The notes beneath the pieces were generated by a model. That model saw only the letters and a list, made by a program, of their open reading frames with translations. It had not been told where the DNA came from and did not search any database. Shown here one piece after another: positions 47,940 through 59,200 of a stretch of DNA of 64,000 nucleotides. Numbering within the stretch: the stretch's first letter is position 1; every line of letters begins with the position of its first letter. The stretch lies in assembly GCF_000237925.1 (NCBI RefSeq), contig NW_017385999.1:372001-436000 (forward strand), given 5' to 3'. This stretch comes from Schistosoma mansoni (taxonomy: Eukaryota; Platyhelminthes; Trematoda; Strigeidida; Schistosomatidae). Made by a program: the position numbers and the translations under genes.

Positions 47940-49012
47940 CTAAATTTCATTGATTTAGGGGAGCCAATGATGCTGATCTGTCTGAGGTTCGCTTGTCCTC
48001 AAGTTACACCTGTGGCTAGGCGTCAAAATAGTTCTCCACGTCTCCACCCCATACAGTAGAACTGTCTTGACATTTGTATTGAAAATTCTAACCTTGGTGT
48101 TGGTTGACAATTGTTTTGAGTTCCAGATGTTCTTCAGTTGCAGATATACTGCTCTTGCTTTGCCGATCCTCGCCCTCACATCTGCATCTGATCCACCGTG
48201 TTCATCGATAATGCTGTATCATATGTAAAGGTTTCCACATCCTCCAAAGCTTCTCCGTCAAGTGTAATTTGATTGGTGCATATTGTATTGTATCGGAGAG
48301 TCTTGCTTTTCCCTTTGTTTATATTAAGACCTACTGCTACTGAGGCTGCTGCTACACTGGTCGTTTTCTCCTGCATTTGTTGTTGCGTTTGTGATAAAAG
48401 AGCCAGATCATCCGCGAAGTCTGGATCGTCCAGCTGCATCCTTCCTGTCCACTGTATCCCGTGATTTCCTCTAGTTATTTACGTCTTCATGACCCAGTCG
48501 ATCACCAGGAGAAAGAGAAAGGGTGAGAGTAAGCAACCTTGCCTAACACCGGTCTTTACCTCGAATGAGTCAGTGAGTTGTCCTCCGTGGACGATTTGGC
48601 AGTTTAGTCCATCATAGGAATTCCATATGATATTGACTATCTTCTCAGGCACGCCGTAGTGTCTAAGAAGCCTCCATAGTGTTATCCTGTCCATGCTATC
48701 AAATGCTTCCTCGTAGTCAATGAAGTTGATGTAGAGTTATGAATTTCATTCAATTGACTGTTCCACAATGGTCCATAGAGTTACGATTTGGTCAGTACAC
48801 GATCGATCCTTACGGAATCCAGCCTGTTGATCTCGAAGTTGGGCGTCTACGGAGTCCTTCATTCTGCTTAACAACACCCTGTTAAAGACTTTTCCTGGTA
48901 TTGAGAGAAGAGTGATGCCCCTGTAGTTGTCGCACTTGATGAGATCACCTTTCTTTTGTATCTTGATCAGAAGTCCTTTTTTCCAGTCTGTTGGTACTTG
49001 TTCGGATGTTCG
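47940..49012 (-). mobile_element. RTE-type LINE (subfamily B), 5'-truncated
   Basis: On the minus strand it reads [75 protein letters not shown] and ARIGKARAVYLQLKNIWNSK, which are the reverse-transcriptase core and thumb of a schistosome RTE (SR2-like) LINE. It is interrupted by several stops. Its 5' end stops at 49012. Confidence 0.85.
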
Positions 49013-49439
49013 AATGTTGATGTTATAATATACGCATCATGAGTTATAAACACAAATAAAAATTGAGGGACGTTACTTGAGTCAGCATGTTGGTGCGTGT
49101 TCGTTTGCGTTTGGTACCAGAACCCACAATTATATATAGTTATTAATTCCAGTGAGGTTGGTATGGTTCCATTGATATAGCCAAACGTAGAATATAATGG
49201 AAATGTCGTCACAGTCTATAAATCTAGAGGATAGTTGTTTCAAAGTTCAGTTATCGTAACCACAAGCAACGGAGAACAAAAGAAGTGTGTATAGTAGTGT
49301 AGTTTATTTTATATCCACCTAAACGTTTTAACCACGTCCTCTTACCATTGATCGTCAACTCAATTACCACTCAAACTTGTACTGTGTAAAGATTGTAGCA
49401 AAACCGACTGCGTCGGTGTTGAAGCGGGTCTTTAAGAAA

Positions 49440-49655
49440 TATTCAGACCGGGCAAACAAAGCCCAGTCTACGTGGATGAATGGGACAATCCTTTTTAAGG
49501 ACAACCTTTCCTAACTCATCGATCAATATATATCCTTTGTCATCTACAAAGTAAACGCTTTATATCCTCCTCTTTGCTAATGACTTCAACCACAAAATCA
49601 TCAGGCGGAACTCCAGACAAATGGCATATCTCCAATGACATAACTGAATGACATT
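49440..49655 (-). pseudogene. Protein-like remnant, family unknown
   Basis: Minus-strand text reads SLEICHLSGVPPDDFVVEV, then ISKEEDIKRLL; in a second frame directly after comes VDDKGYILIDELGKVVLKK, then DCPIHPRRLGF. The frame change after about 35 codons suggests a decayed gene or element, or a mis-read intron. I do not recognise the family. Confidence 0.3.
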
Positions 49656-50783
49656 CTTATAAGACAATAAAAAACAGATACACCTTATAAATCAAGTAGT
49701 ATGGAGTGAACTGCTCGACTCAACTAGCAAAGTTTGTGAGGTACAGTGATGAGTTTTCGTATATCTCTGCAGAGAATAGGGCAGGCCTCATGACAGATAT
49801 TCGGTTCGAGATTCACTAACCATACATAGATTTCATAATGAAGCTGCTAAGGTAGCGGCTAACGAACTCTAGTCCAATAACACTCAAGCAAATAAACCTC
49901 TTCTTACTGAGTTTTCTTTATCTTTTACCTTACAACCTGAAAATTGGAGACTTTGATTCTGGCGGGAATATTATGGGTCCTGTAGCTGTTGAATTCTTGT
50001 AGACATGCTAGTCTGGGTAAACGTCAGACCACATTTGACTGTCTCTTGCAACCACCCTCAAATGATCTGTTGTCTGAACTGGTAATCGAGTGTTGCTACA
50101 CTGACGCACGAAGGGGAATAACAAGGTTAAAGCTTCCGAATTCTCTTTAGTGGCGAATATCCTGAAAGTTAGTTATTGAAGTCCTGAGGAACTACCTACT
50201 CAATAACTCCCTGTTTTCTCACAGGTAAATCATGATATCCGTACTCACTAATTGCTTGGGATGCCCGGGTCACCTCTCTTGAGCACAACAATCAGGGGCT
50301 TATATGCCTATTAGAACTCCGAACAACTTCTAAATAGTTAAAAAAATCAAGTTCCTTGCCTCTAGCTGAAACTCATGGCTATTAGTGAGTCACTAATGAC
50401 CTATCTGTGGGACTATAAAATTATTGGGTAGAGAACCACTAAACTTCATTCTGATTTTTCTGAGTAGAGTCGAGCAATGGACCGTGAAGCTTCAACTTAT
50501 AGCCGCTTCCCTTCTAATTACTTTTAGAAGCCCTGTAATGAACTCCAGTTTCCCAGACTCTGGTCTTATGATTAATGGGGTGATACAAGGCTGATATGAT
50601 ATATCAACTTTTCAGAGATACTTGAACATAATATCCGGCTGTTAAATCAGAAGCGCTGATTCATCAGTTAGTAACATCAATCTTGATTACCTCGTTGGTT
50701 TGTGAAGTCGGAAAAAGACTTCATTACACAAGCACATAAAGCTCGGGTTCATCTTATTTAGATACACAAATATTTCACTATTC

Positions 50784-50834
50784 GACAGAGTAAATATGAT
50801 GACAGAGCAAATATGATGACAGAGAAAATATGAT
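50784..50834. repeat. 17-bp tandem repeat, three copies
   Basis: GACAGAGNAAATATGAT is repeated three times in tandem with one variable base. Confidence 0.8.
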
Positions 50835-50868
50835 GCCTTCATAAAATAAAGGAGCACATATCCCGGAC

Positions 50869-50983
50869 TTATAACTGATTTTCTTCATTTCATCCAGAAG
50901 TTGCTGATCGACCGTTAATGATATACCTTCGGCTTCTAAACGACCACCTAAAACATTTTTGATGGTTCCATCACAGAAAAGGA
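50869..50983 (-). other. Candidate minus-strand exon, unassigned
   Basis: After an AG, the frame reads VLFCDGTIKNVLGGRLEAEG, then ISLTVDQQLLDEMKKISYK, and meets a possible donor gtccgg. The codon pattern looks protein-like, but neither the family nor a partner exon is known. Confidence 0.25.
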
Positions 50984-51040
50984 CTCATGCATCATCCCAC
51001 CTGATACTCTAGCTATCTGTTATTATCAAAGAATATAGTT

Positions 51041-51268
51041 TTGATGTATAACATACATCAAAATGTCCACTACAAAAGACCACTCACACCATTTAGTAAC
51101 AAATTAAAGCTAAGTCCTCAGCCAATTCAGACAGAGCAAGAAACAGTTTGCACAGAAATTCAGGAAAACATTTTTAAATTTACGTTTAGTAAGTTACAGA
51201 ATCTATCAGGAGAAGCGATAGTGACGGCACCTTCCCGTAAGTGTTCCAAAACGGAGCTAGACTTTTAG
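51041..51268 (+). other. Unassigned open frame
   Basis: This frame of 75 codons contains HYKRPLTPFSNKLKLSPQP and FKFTFSKLQNLSGEAIVTA, with a GTAAGT in the 3' part. It could be a host exon, or a piece of the CR1 LINE that begins about 400 bp downstream. No homology was recognised. Confidence 0.2.
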
Positions 51269-51669
51269 CTCAGCTTCGTAGATGCTAATGGAAATTACTC
51301 TGAGGGTTGCTTCCCAATTACTTCTCCCATTACTAACCATTATTATATGCCTCATAAGTGTTATATTTTTTCGTTGGTGATGATTTACTCTTATCATCCA
51401 CACGTAAATTCCAAAGAAAAAATTGTTTTTCTTTTATCTTTGATAATATTTAAATTACATCACCCCAATTAATCTTTAGTAGGTCTAGGACAATTTGTTG
51501 TGAGAAAACGGTATATTTGAGGGTTAGACTGTGTAAACAGATGTCAATAGAAGAGAGTAAGAGTCCCGAAAAAGCGATTGTGTAAGCGATAACGTAGATT
51601 CCTGAATAAATAACCCCAGCATTTGAATCTGTTACAACTTATACAAGAATCAGTCTGAAATATCAACTT

Positions 51670-54600
51670 ACGTACTTATGCACCATTGTACGCTCTTACT
51701 GAACACAGAAGATTGCTACTCAAGAACGATTTTCACTTCTTTTGCAATCCTCTGTACCATTTCAATAGCCATATTAGATATGGGTATATATCAGAATGTA
51801 ATAAGACTCGGCAGGTGGGTTGGAGGCGAGAACGAACCAAGTAGGATCTCAAGGTTAGTACTCAGAAGTTATGAAGAAAGAGACGTCGTACTGAATAATG
51901 CATATAAAACTAGTAATTTGAATATTCGTATCCGACCGGACTGGCTGCTTGGAGATGGAATCAAATGGAAGAATGTGACTACGGAGTTAAAAACTCGAGA
52001 GCTAAGCTGTAAAACAAACCTTAGGATCCAGGGTTTTTGGGTGGTCAGGTGTTGGAGGCCAATGCTTCCGAAACATGTAAGGGTAGAACGAGTGAGTTTC
52101 AAAACACCTCACTTGTGTGATACGCGAATGCTCGTAGTCTTAGGAATTAAGTTTGATGGTATCAACATTTCCATCTTCATTGCAGGTTACATCTGTATTA
52201 GAAGTGATAGAGTTCAAAAAAACAGGGAAGAGATATAAAACCATATGTCACAGATCAATTTCGTGTACAATCTATCTCGTTAGAGTGGTACATATGAGGT
52301 GGTTTGTTGTATAAATAAGCCTGGACACGGGTTAGTGACTCTAAGAGCAATATGCCATAGTTCACGTTGTCTTGCTGATGACTGTCTTAATTCATATATG
52401 TTCTTGGAGTTTGGCTGAATGTTGTCTTATCATTGGAGATTTCAGCGCTCCGCACATCAACTGGACAGAGCTTAAAACTTCTGGTGGATTTCGCAGTAGT
52501 GACCCGATATCTGCCACTATTCGGTATACACTTGTGCGATGTATCACAAGACCAACACATATTGGCTTGTAACACAAACTGCCGTTGCTTGACCTTGTCT
52601 TTACACATCACTGTGACAATGTCATCGACATTCAACATCTCCCCCCAAGTAAATAGTGATAACTATACTTTAGGTTTCGGACACGTGATATACGGCACTC
52701 ACTGTTCCCTATGGGCCCAATATCTGGCGAGCTGACATTCCGGTGATCACAAATCGTGCTGTCTCGATAGACTGGTCGGTCAGTGCACATGGGACCAATC
52801 AAAGACAAACGGAATAGGTTTAAAATTACACTGCAGGCCGTAACATCACTGTACATCCTATGGTCAACAAGTAGGCTATCATATTGCCCTTCATGGATTA
52901 CGCAGGGGACCCAAAAGCTGATAAAGCACAGAAAACACTCCTTTGACGTATTTTTGTCAACAGGATATGAGTCGTTTAAGAGTGAATACCAAAAGGTCCG
53001 AAATGTATGTAGAAGGACCATAGCTAGATGTCCTACTTTTTACGAAAGACAATTGGCATATGAAAGCCGTGCTTGCATGAAACTGTCGTTTTCGCACATT
53101 AAACAGGGAACAAAACGTGGTGATGATAACCCTTCATGACTGCTGCACAAAAATTTAGACATACTATCTGAATCCGATCTGGCCAACGCTGAGACCTTAT
53201 CAAACTAATTTAGAAAAGTCTACACTACGAGTATTGTTAACAACACCTGTCATAATCACACCACTGAAATATCAGCCATAGGTCCTGTACGTGTGACTGA
53301 GGAAACCGTTCTTCGACTGTCCATTAACCTAAAACCTAGTAAGATACCTAGTCCTAATAGATTCCATCCACGAATGTTACCACCTTTCACGGACACTATT
53401 TCAAGGCCATTGAAGATGCTCTTTAACATCTCCCTTTCCCACACTCAACTCCGTAGGGATTGAAAAGATGCTATGGTTAGTCCTATATTTAAAGATGGTA
53501 GGAGACAGATTGTATCTAACTACTGACCTGTCAGTCTAGCAACCACAATAGATAAGTTACGTGGAAAGACAGTTCTGGTCAAGTTACTAAGTCACATAGC
53601 ATCATGCAATTTGTTAACTCCCGAGCAACATGGGTTTAAAAACGAGCATTCATGCTTGACTAACTTATTGCGAGAGAGGATTGAATAGCAGCCCTAGATA
53701 ATGGTTCGTCTGTCAGTGTGATATTTATGGACTTTAGCAAAGCACTTGACAAGGCTTTTTCATCCAGATACTATGAAGAAGATCTCGAGCTTCGGAATAA
53801 CAGGTGCTGTAAAGGAACGGATGAGGAACTTCTTATGTGGCGGAAGACAGAGTGAAGGTATATGAGATACTATTTGAATGGGAGCTAGTCAAATTGGTGT
53901 ACCCAAGGCATCATCTTAGGTTCCCTGCATTTCCTTCTCTACGTCAATAGATTACCGCGACTGCTTAAGCCTTCGACATCACTGTTCGCGGATCATGTAG
54001 AAGCCTGGAGAACAATAAGAAGTGAGGTTGATCATTCAGACCTCCAAGCCGACCTAGGCAAATTAGTTAGATGGTCTCAATGTTGGGCCTTAGAAATCAA
54101 TTCTAGAAAGGATGTGTTCATGCACACTGAACACGGTAACAATTAAGAATATAGTATCGATGGTATGTTTCTTTCATGCGTGCAGGAACATAGAGACTGA
54201 GCAATAATATTGATTGAGAACTTGAAAGCAACTACACATTGCAACGCAGCAGCTACCAAGGGTTTTCGTGAGTTATGATTATTTCTTCGAGCATTCAAAT
54301 GCATTGACGAGATGCTTCGAGTTTTATATACCACCTACGTAAGAACGCACTGTTTCTAAGCAGCTGGTCTATTTCTTATTAAGGAAACTTATTAACTTAA
54401 GCGTGTTCACCGTGTGAGAAGAAAGTTAGTGAAGGGTCTGTCCAAACTCTATCTAAGCTCTTAAAATGCCCAAACCTTTTCCCCTTATCGTATCGTAGAA
54501 CGTGAGGTGGTCTTGTTTTGGCATTCCGTATCTTTAATCACGATTTGAACACTAGTATGTTTCGTACTTTTGCTTCCTTCAGCACTAATAATCTTTAGGG

Positions 54601-54785
54601 ACATAGTAAGAAAACTCAAATCTCGATCTAATAAACTTAGAATGGGGTTCCGTTTTTCTTATCGAGTGGTTAATGACTTGAACACGCTACTAGAACAAAC
54701 AGTATCCGTTCCATCAGCGAACATTTTCAAGGAGATGCTGGACCTTCGCTGGAAAAAAACTGTAGGGATTAAGACAGGTCCATGA
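51670..54785 (+). mobile_element. CR1-like LINE, long decayed copy
   Basis: The remains follow the LINE order on the plus strand: an ORF1-like segment (VIRLGRWVGGENEPSR, EERDVVLNNAYKTSN, NIRIRPDWLLGD, about 51800-51990), endonuclease (IAGYICIRSDR at 52180; LIIGDFSAPHINWTEL at 52430), reverse transcriptase (LNLKPSKIP at 53330; IFMDFSKALDKAF at 53720; SLFADH at 53980) and the C-terminal end (FSYRVVNDLNTLLEQTVSVP, 54650-54770). Many stops and frame changes are present. Confidence 0.82.
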
Positions 54786-54789
54786 ACCT

Positions 54790-55989
54790 ACTAACCTTAT
54801 TGCTGAAGAGTGAGTATAATTGCGGTCCATTCGCCATTTACGCTACTGTCTCCCACTAAGCCATTGATCTGTATTGTTTCGTGTAAGCCTTCATGTAGAG
54901 AGCATTAAGTCCTCTATCTTTCTCACGCCTCCCAATTTACGTTAAATCCCTTTAAATGTTTAGGTTTCCATCAAAACATATTTCTCAGAAGCTTTTGTAA
55001 TCTAAACATTTTAAGTCCCAAGGAGTCAAATAAGCAGTAACCAACATTACCTCTTTCTGCAAACACTAAGCTCAAGTATATTTCAGTCGATAACTCACTT
55101 AAATTAGAGTAGTTGTGTAGAATACTGCTCATATTTCATAATTATTTTTTCCTTAAAAAAGCATTGTTTACCGATCACATTCCTTACATGTTTCGAAACA
55201 AAATAGACCAATCTGACACCACAGTTTCCGTAATATCACCCGTGAACCGGATGACACAGCTAGATTGACTGTTACCTGTTGGTATTGATGAACGTCCCAT
55301 TTCTTCACCACACTGAAACAGGAACTATGAATTAAGAGGAGGATATTTGGTAATTTTATATCCTTTAAATTTATATATCCACTTTATAGAGTGACGCAAC
55401 TGACTTAGCCTGATGCTTTTGTCTTCTATGTTTGTGAATAACTTTAAATGTCTTGACCTTCATTTTCACAACTTAATTTTACTGACATTTTGTCAGTAAC
55501 TGTTGTATTCACTCTAAGTCTGTTTTCTAACAAATGGAAAGTTCAGCAAACACTGAAATAATAACTTTATAAATTACTTAAGGTGGCCTATCAGTTTCTT
55601 TCCCAAATTAAATCCGTTCGTAGTTTGCTAGGTTAGGTTCAATTTATGAATCATGATCCAGTAAAACTTCGTAATACTATTCAATACTCTAAGTATTTTT
55701 ATGTCCTTAGTCGGAAAACTATTCCAATTTTCCCGCTTGTCTTTCATAACTATATACTTAACTTCTCTTACTATCTCATTTACTATGCCCCTTTCATCCA
55801 AAACGTTATTTTCCGCTGCAACAATTTGCTCCTTATTGGTGTCCCTGTCACAGGCTTCTTGACTGTTCAACGTTTTCTCATAGCTTAACAACAATTTATG
55901 GTCGCAACAGCCTGTTGACGAATAACAACAATTGCCTAAGAGCACTTTTAACCAAATATTTTATTTCCAGGTTGTCCATCGACTAAAAA
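54790..55989. other. Upstream region of CWC15
   Basis: It is AT-rich with no recognised gene. A minus-strand frame at 55628-55945 (105 codons, with ERGIVNEIVREVKYIVMKDK) has no ATG at its start and no recognised family. A pyrimidine-rich ATTTCCAG just before the CWC15 start (55966-55972) could be a trans-splice or 5' untranslated acceptor. Confidence 0.35.
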
Positions 55990-56221
55990 ATGACCACAGC
56001 CGGGAGACCAACATGGGATACTGCTAAAGGTAGTAGGGGAAAGTGGGAAGGTGATTTAAGTGCTTTGTCCAAGCAGTACTCTGTTCGTGACTTACCGGCA
56101 CATACAAAATTAAAATTGCGTCAAGAAGGACAAGGAAGACCTGAAGATATTCAAGGAAAAGATTTTAAACGTGCTTTGGAAGAAAAAGAGAAACGATTAG
56201 CTCAAGAAAAGTCGGGAAGGC
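55990..56221 (+). CDS. CWC15: CWC15 exon 1
   Basis: It encodes residues 1-77 and ends AGG C before gtaagt. The single carried base and the first two bases of exon 2 form a Pro codon, matching the Arg-Pro of human CWC15. Confidence 0.95.
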
Positions 56222-59200
56222 GTAAGTATAGTCAATTTACTTATTCTTGATACAAGTTATTCATGAACACCTCTAAAAACTTAACCCATAAAGCGATAAA
56301 AACGCGTAGGCTTTAAAAAAACTTGTCACACTTCCATCTATAAGTGACAGTTATAGTATAGATACAAGTAGTTTCGTTAACATAATCCCAAATACTTCCT
56401 CATATATAATAGACTATTGTTTGGTAAAAACGGTTTCCTAGAATAACTATACAACTTAAATTTTCGACTCAAAATCTTTTTAAGCTGACCCATACAGTCC
56501 TTACGCTTATGATTTAAAGTGGAGAAGAATGTCCCGATAATCAACTCCCTATAAAAAATAGGTCAGTTGGAATTGAACATTAATGATCTTTTTGGTCTTT
56601 ATTGACTCAAATATCTAGTGTTTGATCAAGCACTTTCACCATCGCTCGGCACTGCGAGTGTAAAATGTATCCTATTCACCAGTTTGCCAGACTGATAGTG
56701 ACATTTTTTCGGATATGTTTATTTATTTATTTGAACATATTGATACCAAGGGTCACCATTTATAAATGCTCCACACTAAAAATCAGTTTCTGAAGAAATG
56801 GGGGAAGTACAGTGAGTATAATAGAAAGGAGGAGCAACAACGAATAGGAACTAGTGCGTGAGAGTGAAATAATAATAATAATAATAATAATAATAGGAGA
56901 AACAGTATAGCCAGGTAAAATGTAACAAGAAAGAACTCTTTCAGTTCAAGAAGTTAATCTCCCTTTTGTGAAGAAAGTAAGTGGAAGTTACAACAGAATC
57001 GTTACTGCTTCTTATTCTGAGCCATTTCTGATAACGTTCCAAGCCACTGTGTTGCATCATCTCTAGGACCTCAACCAGGGGAGTCGTGAAGGAACAGCAG
57101 AAATCAGTTCTGGAGAGCTTTCTTTCGTACCACGACTTCATACACTGTCCACCTCTCCGCTTCTTCCAATTATTCCTAGCGTCGGCAAATAATGCCTGAT
57201 ATGGAGTTCGCTAGGACGACATTCGTAAGACATGTCCAAGGCACCGAAGTCGGTATTTCAAGATCGTGACACCAATTGAATTGTCGTTGCTGTACCCGGA
57301 CACACGTCGAACCTCTGCATCACTAACATGTTGCCACTAAATGTCGGCAGTACTTCGGAGACGACGATGATCAAACACACAGAGTCTTTAAACATCAACT
57401 CGGAGACTAGGATCAACAAGTAATAACCAAAACTTCTCCCACCCATCAGTTGTAAACCGGACCTTTTACAGCTGATTCATTACAACAGCATCGAAGATGT
57501 CCCAGATTGGTGCAAGTCGTTCTGGCTTTCATCAGTTACCCCACTCCTTGTACTTATATAGCTACCCAGACTCAATAACTTTTTGACTACTAACGGATCA
57601 CCACAAAGAGTGAGTGTTGACACAAATTTCTGCCAGTCATTTTGAATTTTGAATGTGAAAAGTACACGACATATGGACAGTGATTGCCAACTGATTAATT
57701 GCTATTTGCATACCAAATGTATCTACGCAAATTAATGCAATGTCATCCGTAAACTCAAGGTCAATAAGTCTTTCTGAAGGCAAAAGATTTACATCACCAC
57801 CAGTCACTTCCACTAGAACTGTTTCCAGAACGTTATCGGTGGCAAGGTTAAGGAGAAATGGTCAGACTGTGCAACCCCGCCTAGCCCCACTGCTTGAATG
57901 GAACAATAGACAGAAGTGATTGCATTCACTCACTCTGCCTTAGGTGGTTACCTCGAACGAGTCTGTCAGCTGTCCTCCATGCATGATTTGGCAGTTTAAT
58001 CCATCATAGGAATTCCATATGATATTGACTATCTTCTCAGGTACTCCGTGGTGTCTAAGAAGCCTCCATAGTGTTATCCTGTCCATGCTATCAAATGCTT
58101 CCTCGTAGTCAATGAAGTTGATGTAGAGTTATGAATTTCATTCAATTGACTGTTCCACAATGGTCCATAGAGTTGCGATTTGGTCAGTACACGATCGATC
58201 CTTACGGAATCCAGCCTGTTGATCTCGAAGTTGGGCGTCTACGGAGTCCTTCATTCTGCTTAACAACACCCTGTTAAAGACTTTTCCTGGTATTGAGAGA
58301 AGAGTGATGCCTCTGTAGTTATCACACTTACTGAGATCACCTTTCTTCAGCATTTTGATAAGATGTCCTTCTTTCCAGTCTGTTGGTACTTGTTCTTCAT
58401 CCCAAATCTTGGTCAAAAGAATGTAGAGTATCTTTGCAGTTACTGTTACGTCTGCTTTCAGTGTCTCTGATGGAATGTCGTCTGGTCCTGCTGCTTTGCC
58501 GCTCTTGATTTGTCTGGTGGCCATGTTGATCTCTTCAATTGTTGGCGGACCAACATTGACTGAGAGGTCCGTGGGTGCTGCTTCAATATTGGGTGGGTTC
58601 AGTGGAGCTGTTTGACTCAAGATTTCTTTGAAGTTTTCTACCCACCTGTTGCGTTGTTCTTCAATGTTGATGATTACTTTGCTTTCCTTTCTTTTCACTG
58701 GTCTTTCTGGCTTTCAGTAATTTCCAGCGAGTTTCTTTGTTGTATCATACAATTGTCTCATATTTCCTTCTCTTGCAGCCTTTTCCGCCGTCAGTGCTAA
58801 ATCTTCCACATATTTACGTTTGTCGATTCTGACGCTCTTCTTCACTTGCTTGTTTACTGTGTATTCGGCTTGTGCCTTGGCATTTTTCTGCTCTCGTTCG
58901 GCTGGTATTGATTGCTTCCTTCTTGTTCCTCCTTCCTTCAATCTTATCCAGTGTATCAACAGTGATCCATTCGTTGTGATGATGCTTCTTGTGTCCCAGA
59001 ACCTCCTGACATGTTGAAGTGATTGCCTTCTTGATCTCTTTCCAGTTGTTTTGCATAGTAGTTCCCTCTCCTCTGAGTAGATCATGAAAGGCCTAGAATC
59101 TCGATTTGTCTGATGGCCATGCTGATCTTTTCAATTGTTGGTGGGCCAACAACGATTGGGAGGTCCGTGGATGCTGCTTCGATGTTGGGTGGGTTCAATG

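Larger units (their letters stand above)
49013..51669. other. Intergenic region with coding-like pieces of unknown origin
   Basis: No gene can be defined. Two minus-strand stretches read like protein (about 49650-49440 and 50983-50869) and one plus-strand frame at 51041-51268 ends near a GTAAGT. They are described in the findings. A 17-bp tandem repeat lies at 50784-50834. Confidence 0.35.

Noticed and set aside
55628-55945. 105-codon minus-strand frame next to CWC15 as a divergent gene
   Set aside because: It has no ATG start, no recognised family and no splice evidence; kept only as a note.
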